Assembly: GCA_903854305.1 (NCBI GenBank)
Contig: CAINWC010000056.1
Span: 1-7,828, forward strand
Direction of reading: 5' to 3'
Length of the DNA stretch: 7,828 nucleotides
DNA from: an uncultured Pseudomonadota bacterium
GTDB lineage: Bacteria; Pseudomonadota; Gammaproteobacteria; Burkholderiales; Methylophilaceae
Each line of letters begins with the position of its first letter. Position 1 is the first letter of the stretch. Positions 1 to 5,053 of the stretch are shown piece after piece. Position numbers and translations under genes: made by a program. Below the pieces are notes generated by a model that saw nothing but the letters and a program-made list of their open reading frames with translations, made no database searches and was not told where the DNA came from.

Positions 1-80
1 GTATAGATCGTTGAGTAAATAGTCAGATAAAAAAGTTTGATTCAACAGTGGTGAATAATAAATTAAATGCTGTTGGATAT

Positions 81-86
81 AAGGAG
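81..86 (+). promoter_or_regulatory. Ribosome binding site of flhC (decides the GTG start)
   Basis: AAGGAG lies 6 bases upstream of GTG at 93. It is a near-perfect Shine-Dalgarno sequence at good spacing, so it favours the internal GTG over the in-frame GTG at 48, which has no comparable site. Confidence 0.8.
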
Positions 87-92
87 AGCATC

Positions 93-650
93 GTGGAAAA
101 GAAAAGCGTAGTAACCGAATCTGAGCAAATCCAATTAGCCATGCAAATGATTAAGCTTGGAGCAAGATTGCAATTGCTTGAATCGCAAACTAGCTTATCA
201 CGTGAACGTTTGATTAAGCTTTATAAAGAGTTGAAAGGTGTTTCGCCACCAAAGGGCATGTTACCTTTCTCTACTGACTGGTTCTTAACATGGCAGCCAA
301 ATATTCATTCCTCTATTTTCTTCAATATCTACAAGTTTATGGTGGACTATACTGATGAAAGAGGCATTCATGCCATTATCAAAGCCTATAGTTTGTATCA
401 GCAACAAGTAGAGCAAGACGAGCAAGTTGAGCCTGTATTGTCAATGACACGCGCTTGGACATTGGTACGTTTTGTTGAAAGTAAAATGCTCAAAATGCAA
501 AGTTGTAGCTGTTGTGGCGGTAGCTTTGTTGTGAACACTTATGACTTGAATCAAAGTTATGTCTGTAACTTATGTCACGTACCTTCACGCGCTGGTAAAA
601 CTAAAAAATCTAAAGAGCTCACTTATAAAATAGTAGCCATGCAAGCTTAA
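93..650 (+). CDS. flhC: Flagellar transcriptional activator FlhC
   Basis: FlhC forms the FlhD4C2 complex, the cytoplasmic master activator that turns on class 2 flagellar operons together with sigma-70 RNA polymerase. The 185-residue product (E. coli FlhC has 192) shows the family's hallmarks: IQLAMQMIKLGARLQLLES near the N-terminus, then SRERLIKLYKEL, PPKGMLPFSTDWF and TRAWTLVRFVES. The zinc site is intact, with a CSCCGG block (C138, C140, C141) and a CNLC pair (C158, C161) followed by PSRA, as in enterobacterial FlhC. I chose GTG at 93 because AAGGAG sits 6 bases upstream and the product then aligns with the E. coli N-terminus. An in-frame GTG at 48 would add 15 unconserved residues. flhD is expected immediately upstream; all three forward frames have a stop codon by base 22, so no usable part of it is visible. 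The methyltransferase gene follows after 38 bases and is probably cotranscribed. Confidence 0.95.
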   Translation: MEKKSVVTESEQIQLAMQMIKLGARLQLLESQTSLSRERLIKLYKELKGVSPPKGMLPFSTDWFLTWQPNIHSSIFFNIYKFMVDYTDERGIHAIIKAYSLYQQQVEQDEQVEPVLSMTRAWTLVRFVESKMLKMQSCSCCGGSFVVNTYDLNQSYVCNLCHVPSRAGKTKKSKELTYKIVAMQA

Positions 651-688
651 GTCTAATTTTTAGCGTTAAATTTTTAGTTTTGGGCAAT

Positions 689-1564
689 ATGTTAAATAAG
701 CATCCCGTGGCGCAACATCTTCTTAATCACAATGTTTCGCCGGAGATGTTGGTTGGTAATAAGCCGTTATTCAAAAAAATCGCCACAAAAAGGCGTTTAG
801 CCCCTGCCACTTTGGCAATATTGGTGCAATGTGCCGCGTTAATCACGGTTATCTTATTCTCAGGGGCGATTAGCCTCGCCGCCACAGTTTATTTACACGC
901 TGATTTAACCTTCCCGATCTTTGTCTTAGTGTTAATGCAGGCACTGACAGCCGCTTTATTATCGTATCTATTCGGCATGGCTAGCTGGTGGCGCTGGATT
1001 CATGCTTGTTTCCCAATAGCTATATGGGCGATGTCTTACTGGCATGTTCCAAATGAAATATATCTGGCAGGATTTGTCATCAGTTTGAGTCTGTTTTGGA
1101 CCACATTTCGTAGCCAAGTCCCATTTTTTCCATCCCGCCCGATTGTTTGGCAACAGGTCGCCAAGCTCATTCCACAAGATAAACCTGTGAGGTTGATTGA
1201 TATTGGTAGCGGCTTAGGTGATATGGCAATGCATATCGCAAAATTTCGGCCAGATGGATGTGTTGAAGGTGTTGAGATTGCGCCGCTACCTTGGATGATC
1301 AGCTATGTGCGTGCCAAGATTCATCGCTCTTCTGCATGGTTTAAGCTTGGTGATTATCGAGCATTAGATTTCGCTAATTATGATGTTATTTTCGCCTATT
1401 TATCACCAGCCGCCATGCTGGCCTTATGGGAAAAAGCGCAGCAGGAAATGCGCTCTGGCAGCATGCTCATCAGTCTTGAATTTGATATTCCAGGTGTTGT
1501 GCCCAGCCTTTGTATAAAGGGTGATGGACACGCTCCATCACTATATATTTGGCATATTCCCTAG
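689..1564 (+). CDS. Membrane-anchored class I SAM-dependent methyltransferase, FAM173/ATPSCKMT-like
   Basis: The 291-residue product has a short soluble N-terminus, about four hydrophobic segments (roughly residues 38-67, 73-95, 101-117 and 124-138) and a cytoplasmic methyltransferase domain from about 160 to the end. SAM-binding motif I is LIDIGSGLGDMAMHIA (about 169-184). The acidic strand-2 motif is GVEIAPLPW (about 194-202). A motif IV-like strand is YDVIFAYLSPAAM (about 231-243), followed by an ISLEFDIPG strand. The order of membrane anchor, D-x-GSG-x-G, E-x-x-P-x-W and F-x-Y-L-S-P resembles the FAM173/ATPSCKMT family of protein-lysine methyltransferases, which includes the enzyme for the ATP synthase c-subunit. 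That resemblance is from memory of the family, and the substrate here is unknown. Its place between flhC and motA suggests a flagella-related role, but it could be a passenger gene. ATG at 689 is preferred over TTG at 680; neither has a strong ribosome binding site. Confidence 0.8.
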   Translation: MLNKHPVAQHLLNHNVSPEMLVGNKPLFKKIATKRRLAPATLAILVQCAALITVILFSGAISLAATVYLHADLTFPIFVLVLMQALTAALLSYLFGMASWWRWIHACFPIAIWAMSYWHVPNEIYLAGFVISLSLFWTTFRSQVPFFPSRPIVWQQVAKLIPQDKPVRLIDIGSGLGDMAMHIAKFRPDGCVEGVEIAPLPWMISYVRAKIHRSSAWFKLGDYRALDFANYDVIFAYLSPAAMLALWEKAQQEMRSGSMLISLEFDIPGVVPSLCIKGDGHAPSLYIWHIP

Positions 1565-1583
1565 CGTATTTTTGAATTTGTTT

Positions 1584-1606
1584 CGCGTTTGAATTTCAAC
1601 AACGCG
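1584..1606 (+). other. Weak hairpin after the methyltransferase gene
   Basis: CGCGTT (1584-1589) can pair with AACGCG (1601-1606) across an 11-base loop, 20 bases after the methyltransferase stop codon. A second, overlapping inverted repeat, AACAAC/GTTGTT (1598-1603 and 1616-1621), is mutually exclusive with it. There is no T-tract, so this is at best a weak or factor-assisted terminator. Confidence 0.25.
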
Positions 1607-1721
1607 CTTAAAAATGTTGTTCTGCAAAGTATTAATCACAATGCAAACCTGCAAATATCCCTTTATTCCGTAGATTGATTTCTTAGCAACATTGATATTC
1701 TGTAACTAATTACTAAACCAC

Positions 1722-1736
1722 GGAAATTAAATTTCC
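1722..1736. repeat. Perfect 15-base palindrome upstream of motA
   Basis: GGAAATTAAATTTCC is two 7-base arms around a central A. It ends 7 bases before the GGAG ribosome binding site of motA. It could be an operator, or an RNA hairpin too tight to form well. No known regulator is recognised. Confidence 0.5.
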
Positions 1737-1756
1737 TAATTTTGGAGTACGCAAGT

Positions 1757-2617
1757 ATGTTTGTCATCATTGGATACCTTGTGATATTGGGCACAATTTT
1801 CGGTGGCTATGCCCTTGGTGGCGGCCATTTGGGTGGTTTGTGGCAACCCTTAGAATTACTCATGATCTTTGGCGGTGCGTTTGGTGCTTTTGTCGTTGGT
1901 AATGATATGAAAGCACTTAAGGCAACGGGTAAATCACTCCCAACTTTGTTTAAAGGTTCTAAATACAATAAGGCTCTATATATGGATTTGCTGGCGATGT
2001 TGTTTGAGATTCTCGCCAAAATCCGTAAAGACGGCATGATGTCGATTGAAAACGATGTAGAAAATCCAGAGGAAAGTCCGCTTTTTAGCAAATATCCTAA
2101 ACTGTTACACGATCATCATTTAATCGAGTTTATTACCGACTATTTACGTTTGATGGGCTCGGGAAATATGGACGCGATGCAGATTGAAAATCTAATGGAT
2201 AACGAAATTGAAACGCATCACATGGAAGGCCATGTACCCGCACATTGTATTGCCAAGCTTGGCGATGCATTGCCGGCATTCGGTATCATTGCAGCGGTAA
2301 TGGGTGTGGTACATACCATGGCAAGTTTAGATAAACCGCCACCCGAACTAGGTGAGATGATTGGTCATGCATTGGTTGGTACGTTCTTGGGTATTTTACT
2401 GGCTTACGGTTTCGTTGGTCCACTTTCAAGCCTGTTAGAACAAAAGCTAGAAGAAGGCACCAAGATGTATAACGCCGTAAAAGTCACACTAATTTCTAGT
2501 TTAAATGGATATGCACCAGCGATTGCCGTTGAATTTGGCCGAAAAATACTTTACTCAACAGAGCGTCCAGGTTTTGCTGAACTTGAAGCGCACATTAAAC
2601 TAACTAAAGGCAAATAG
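1757..2617 (+). CDS. motA: Flagellar motor stator protein MotA
   Basis: MotA forms the pentameric inner-membrane part of the proton-driven stator around a MotB dimer; its cytoplasmic loop pushes on FliG in the rotor. The 286-residue product (E. coli 295) can be aligned with E. coli MotA almost throughout. It has the N-terminal FVIIGYLVILGTIFGGY membrane segment, the cytoplasmic loop with R90 and E98 (the FliG-contact residues), and the third and fourth membrane segments containing P173 in GDALPAFGII and P222 in GFVGPLSS. It closes with NGYAPAIAVEFGRK. I chose ATG at 1757, which has GGAG 9 bases upstream and reproduces the usual N-terminus; a TTG at 1742 is in frame but overlaps the ribosome binding site. 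motB follows 51 bases later, the normal stator operon. I see no good sigma-28 or sigma-70 promoter in the 192 bases upstream. Confidence 0.97.
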   Translation: MFVIIGYLVILGTIFGGYALGGGHLGGLWQPLELLMIFGGAFGAFVVGNDMKALKATGKSLPTLFKGSKYNKALYMDLLAMLFEILAKIRKDGMMSIENDVENPEESPLFSKYPKLLHDHHLIEFITDYLRLMGSGNMDAMQIENLMDNEIETHHMEGHVPAHCIAKLGDALPAFGIIAAVMGVVHTMASLDKPPPELGEMIGHALVGTFLGILLAYGFVGPLSSLLEQKLEEGTKMYNAVKVTLISSLNGYAPAIAVEFGRKILYSTERPGFAELEAHIKLTKGK

Positions 2618-2668
2618 CACTTGTTATGCCACACATTGTGAGCGTAGCGACTGAATACGGAGTTTTAA

Positions 2669-3631
2669 ATGGCTGAAGAGCGCGTTAGACCGATTGTTAT
2701 AAAAAGGATTAAAAAAGTTGCCGGCGGACATCATGGCGGCGCTTGGAAAATTGCTTACGCCGACTTTGTGACGGCGATGATGGCCTTTTTTTTGCTCATG
2801 TGGCTTTTAGGGTCGACCTCAAAGGCGCAAAAGGAAGGTATTTCAGAGTATTTTAAAACCCCACTAAAAGTAGCGCTAATGGGTGGGAGTTCAGTGGGCG
2901 CAAGCGACACTTTAATTAAAGGTGGCGGTGGCAAAGATATGACCAAAAAACAGGGGCAAGTCAAACCGGTTGATGGACCTGATGGAAAGAAGAAAGCCGT
3001 TAATATTGATGAAGTCAAGAAAGCGGTCGAAAAAGCAGAAAAAGTAAAGCTTGAAGAACTGAAAAAGAAAATTGAAAAAGCGATTGAAGATAGTCCAAGT
3101 TTAAGTAAATTCAAGAGTCAGATTTTATTGGACATTACTTCTGAAGGTTTGCGTGTGCAAATCGTGGATGATAAAAACCGGCCTATGTTTAACTCCTCTA
3201 AGGCCGAGATGCAGCCTTATGCAAAAGAGATTTTGCAGGAAATTGGCCAGATGCTCAATGGCGTGACCAATAAAATCAGCTTGTCCGGCCATACCGATGC
3301 TACGCCTTACCCGAATGGTGAAAAGTCTTACAGCAATTGGGAGTTGTCGTCAGACCGCGCCAATGCTTCACGCCGTGAATTAATTGCCGGTGGTATGGAT
3401 GAAACCAAGCTATTGCGTGTAGTGGGGCTTTCTTCGGCTTCCTTGCTGGATAAAGAAAATCCGTTTAACCCGAGTAACCGGCGCATCAGCATCATCATTA
3501 TGAATAAGCAAGCGGAAGAAAATGCATTAAAAGACGATAGCGCGGTAAACGTCGCCTCAGATGCAAACCATGAAGAAATTGGTAATGCGGTGCTGGCGCA
3601 ACCAGCGCCAGCAGCAAAAAAGTTGAATTAG
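2669..3631 (+). CDS. motB: Flagellar motor stator protein MotB
   Basis: MotB anchors the stator to peptidoglycan and carries the proton-accepting aspartate. The 320-residue product (E. coli 308) begins with a basic cytoplasmic tail, then a single membrane segment at about 29-48 (AYADFVTAMMAFFLLMWLLG) containing the essential D32. Next comes the amphipathic plug region (about 52-66), a Lys/Glu-rich periplasmic linker (about 107-142), and an OmpA-like peptidoglycan-binding domain (about 150-280) with SLSGHTDATPY, NWELSSDRAN and NPSNRRISI. An Ala/Asp-rich tail of about 40 residues follows. ATG at 2669 has ACGGAG 6 bases upstream. The D32 proton-site sequence and close similarity to the E. coli residues around it argue for a proton-type rather than a sodium-type stator. 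Confidence 0.97.
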   Translation: MAEERVRPIVIKRIKKVAGGHHGGAWKIAYADFVTAMMAFFLLMWLLGSTSKAQKEGISEYFKTPLKVALMGGSSVGASDTLIKGGGGKDMTKKQGQVKPVDGPDGKKKAVNIDEVKKAVEKAEKVKLEELKKKIEKAIEDSPSLSKFKSQILLDITSEGLRVQIVDDKNRPMFNSSKAEMQPYAKEILQEIGQMLNGVTNKISLSGHTDATPYPNGEKSYSNWELSSDRANASRRELIAGGMDETKLLRVVGLSSASLLDKENPFNPSNRRISIIIMNKQAEENALKDDSAVNVASDANHEEIGNAVLAQPAPAAKKLN

Positions 3632-3688
3632 TGAGTTTTATGGGTCGTATTCATCTAATTGATATTAAGCGTTTGGGAACATGATTGT

Positions 3689-4237
3689 ATGGACATGAAA
3701 ACATTACCAACTACCGAATTACGAAGCCTGCTTGCCGCAGTGTCTGATCATGGCAAGCAGCATCTGGTTGAGGTTGAAGCGGATTTACTGCAAACCACCT
3801 ATTTACTCAGTGAAGCCATTGAGAAATTAGGCGTGAGCTTTATGGCAGTACATGAGGCCGTTACCGAGCAGCAAAATGTGATTGATAACTTAATGAAGGT
3901 ACATCAGTTTGATCGCGAAGAAACTAAGAAACTTGAGGCGTTTAAGCTAAAAATAGGCGACGAAGTCAACGCCGCTGTTACGGGCTTGCAGTTTCAGGAT
4001 CTCACCAGCCAATTGCTGACTAGAACTATTAAGCGCGTCAATGGATTGAAAGACTTGCTGCATGAGTTGGGTAATCACAGTGATGAGATTGATCCCGAAC
4101 ATGAACATGAAGAGATCGCCAAGTTTCTTGATGATATGAGTCATAGTTTGCACGAGGGCAGTCGCGCACTTTCAGGCGGGTTACGGCGGTCAGTAGACCA
4201 GCAAGATATGGCGACGGGTGATATTGAGCTTTTTTAG
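3689..4237 (+). CDS. cheZ: Short CheZ-like CheY-P phosphatase
   Basis: CheZ dephosphorylates CheY-P and so ends the signal to the motor. The 182-residue product is shorter than E. coli CheZ (214) and is mostly charged, predicted alpha-helix. The decisive motif is QFQDLTSQ at about residues 101-108, matching the CheZ active-site segment FQDLTGQ, with D104 and Q108 in the places of E. coli D143 and Q147. The C-terminus, QDMATGDIELF, is an acidic-aromatic tail after a flexible segment, as expected for the tethered CheY-binding peptide of CheZ (E. coli ends in DLLDSLGF). ATG at 3689 has a GGGA about 10 bases upstream; a TTG at 3659 is in frame but less likely. Motif evidence is good, but overall similarity to classical CheZ is low, so it may be a divergent subfamily. 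It lies 57 bases after motB and just before the cheY promoter. Confidence 0.78.
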   Translation: MDMKTLPTTELRSLLAAVSDHGKQHLVEVEADLLQTTYLLSEAIEKLGVSFMAVHEAVTEQQNVIDNLMKVHQFDREETKKLEAFKLKIGDEVNAAVTGLQFQDLTSQLLTRTIKRVNGLKDLLHELGNHSDEIDPEHEHEEIAKFLDDMSHSLHEGSRALSGGLRRSVDQQDMATGDIELF

Positions 4238-4251
4238 TTTACGAAGCTAAA
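4233..4251 (+). other. AT-rich hairpin across the cheZ-like stop codon and the cheY promoter
   Basis: TTTAGTTT (4233-4240) can pair with AAGCTAAA (4244-4251) around an ACG loop, giving 8 pairs with one G-U. It contains the stop codon of the cheZ-like gene, and its right arm ends in the TAAA of the sigma-28 promoter. There is no following T-tract, so a terminator role is doubtful. Confidence 0.25.
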
Positions 4252-4274
4252 TATTAAACAACATCTGCCGTTAA
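4248..4274 (+). promoter_or_regulatory. FliA (sigma-28) flagellar class 3 promoter for cheY-cheA-cheW
   Basis: TAAATATT (4248-4255), 11 bases, then GCCGTTAA (4267-4274). The sigma-28 consensus recalled from enteric bacteria is TAAAGTTT-N11-GCCGATAA. This gives 6 of 8 matches in the -35 element, 7 of 8 in the -10 element and exact spacing. Transcription would start near 4281 and leave a leader of about 185 bases before cheY. Class 3 control of chemotaxis genes fits the FlhDC cascade encoded at the left end of the window. Confidence 0.82.
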
Positions 4275-4299
4275 GTAAGTTAAGCCTTAAAACAACATC
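4256..4299 (+). repeat. Direct repeat AAACAACATC, two copies
   Basis: AAACAACATC occurs at 4256-4265, inside the spacer of the sigma-28 promoter, and again at 4290-4299, just downstream of the predicted start site. The copies are 34 bases apart. Function is unknown; chance is possible in this AT-rich stretch. Confidence 0.4.
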
Positions 4300-4339
4300 A
4301 ATATACGTCATAAAAAATACCCTTAAAAATTGATTTAAA

Positions 4340-4363
4340 AATGTCCTTAAATAATGTCCTTAA
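4340..4363 (+). repeat. Tandem 11-base repeat AATGTCCTTAA in the cheY leader
   Basis: Two exact copies, at 4340-4350 and 4353-4363, are separated by 2 bases. The core CCTTAA also occurs at 4285 and 4321, so there are four copies in about 80 bases of the untranslated leader. Confidence 0.55.
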
Positions 4364-4387
4364 TGAATGTTTTAAAAATGCTTTTAT

Positions 4388-4416
4388 TTGAGAGATTTTA
4401 GCTTTCTCGGAATAGT
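4388..4416 (+). promoter_or_regulatory. Possible sigma-70 promoter closer to cheY
   Basis: TTGAGA (4388-4393), a 17-base spacer and AATAGT (4411-4416) match the housekeeping consensus at 9 of 12 positions with ideal spacing. In AT-rich sequence this can arise by chance. If real, it would give cheY a basal transcript independent of FliA. Confidence 0.3.
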
Positions 4417-4421
4417 GCTTT

Positions 4422-4449
4422 ATTAACAATGAATTAGATTAACAATGAA
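4422..4449 (+). repeat. Direct repeat ATTAACAATGAA before cheY
   Basis: Two exact 12-base copies, at 4422-4433 and 4438-4449, have a 16-base period. The second ends shortly before the likely GTGAG ribosome binding site (4454-4458) of cheY. Each copy contains an ATG that does not open an extended reading frame. Confidence 0.55.
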
Positions 4450-4466
4450 AAAAGTGAGTAAATGAA

Positions 4467-4835
4467 ATGGCAAAAACAATTCTAGCAGTGGATGACTCAG
4501 GTTCTCTTCGCCAGATGGTGGCATTTAGTCTCAAAGCTGCCGGTTACGATGTAGTGCAAGCCGTTGATGGGCAAGATGGCTTAAATAAAGCCAAAGAAAA
4601 GACGGTTGATCTAGTGCTTACTGATCAAAACATGCCAATTATGGATGGCTTAACGTTGATTAAACATCTGCGTGAATTGGGTTCATACCAAAAAGTGCCA
4701 ATTTTAATGCTCACCACAGAATCAAGCGATGAAATGAAAGCAAAAGGTAAAGCTGCCGGCGCTAATGGCTGGCTGGTTAAGCCCTTTGATCCAAAACGCT
4801 TAATTGAAGTGGTGCAAAAGGTGATTGGATCATAA
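4467..4835 (+). CDS. cheY: Chemotaxis response regulator CheY, tryptophan variant
   Basis: This is a single-domain receiver protein of 122 residues that accepts a phosphoryl group from CheA. The acidic pocket is D9 and D10, the phosphorylation site is D53 in LTDQNMP, the conserved switch Thr is T83 or T84 in MLTTES, and the conserved Lys is K105 in LVKPF. The position of the E. coli switch tyrosine (Y106) holds W102 (ANGWLVKPF). This is typical of the CheY subgroup with GW-x-VKPF found beside cheA in many alpha- and betaproteobacteria, and differs from the enteric motor-binding CheY. It may bind FliM, or it may act as a phosphate sink with another CheY elsewhere in the genome. There is no output domain. 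ATG at 4467 has GTGAG 8 bases upstream; transcription probably starts at the sigma-28 promoter about 190 bases before it. Confidence 0.95.
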   Translation: MAKTILAVDDSGSLRQMVAFSLKAAGYDVVQAVDGQDGLNKAKEKTVDLVLTDQNMPIMDGLTLIKHLRELGSYQKVPILMLTTESSDEMKAKGKAAGANGWLVKPFDPKRLIEVVQKVIGS

Positions 4836-4840
4836 GTATA

Positions 4841-4995
4841 TTTGTGCCATTGGTACGGTAGACGTAGCCTTGATGCATACGACTTTTCAATGGCTTTAGC
4901 CATTAGAAAATCGGAGTGCCTGTGGTGTAGTGAAATGGAATCGAGAACTAAGACCGCAGGGGTCTTCCCCACCAAATATAGTCGCACTATGTGCT
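4841..4995 (+). ncRNA. Candidate structured noncoding RNA between cheY and cheA
   Basis: The 218-base spacer is rich in consecutive hairpins, seen by eye. H1 (4852-4869): GGTACG pairs with CGTA-g-CC around GTAGA. H2 (about 4875-4919) is the strongest: CGA and TTTTC (C4883 bulged) pair with GAAAA and TCG, enclosing AATGGC-TTTA-GCCATT, for 14 pairs with two single-base bulges; GCA/TGC may extend it. H3 (4950-4966): AAGACC-GCAGG-GGTCTT. TGGTG (4923-4927) and CACCA (4970-4974) can close a larger domain around H3. H4 (4978-4990): ATAGT-CGC-ACTAT. I recognise no known riboswitch core. It could be a cis-acting intercistronic element, an independent small RNA, or a dispersed RNA-encoding repeat. The strand is assumed from the flanking genes; hairpins alone do not prove it. 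I see no obvious promoter or strong terminator of its own. Confidence 0.6.
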
Positions 4996-5053
4996 CGTTA
5001 TTTTAGAGTGAAAGAACACTTGGCGGCAGAATAAATACAGACGGAGTACGGCA

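Noticed and set aside
1..22. Possible 3' end of flhD
   Set aside because: All three forward frames stop by base 22, and the few codons available cannot be matched to FlhD. flhD is expected upstream but is not shown by this sequence.
48..92. Upstream GTG start adding 15 residues to FlhC
   Set aside because: No ribosome binding site, and the extra residues have no counterpart in FlhC; GTG at 93 has AAGGAG at ideal spacing.
667..693. TAAATTTT before the methyltransferase gene as a sigma-28 -35 element
   Set aside because: The 8 bases at the required spacing bear no resemblance to GCCGATAA.
1565..1756. Sigma-28 or FlhDC-box promoter for motA
   Set aside because: Partial -35 matches such as CAAAGTAT (1625-1632) lack a -10 partner at the right distance, and no inverted FlhDC-type site was seen. 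The -10-like TATTCT at 1696 has only a badly spaced -35.
2755..3114. Minus-strand open frame of 119 codons within motB
   Set aside because: It is a Ser/Phe-rich antisense shadow of the Lys/Glu-rich MotB coding sequence, with no supporting start signal.
4625..4987. Minus-strand open frame of 120 codons spanning part of cheY and the cheY-cheA spacer
   Set aside because: Half of it is antisense to cheY and the rest lies in the hairpin-rich element; there is no ribosome binding site or recognisable domain. The opening is better explained by the RNA or repeat structure.
4841..4995. tRNA gene or a classical riboswitch in the cheY-cheA spacer
   Set aside because: There is no T-loop consensus or cloverleaf, and no match to the recalled cores of cyclic-di-GMP, glycine, SAH or SAM riboswitches.
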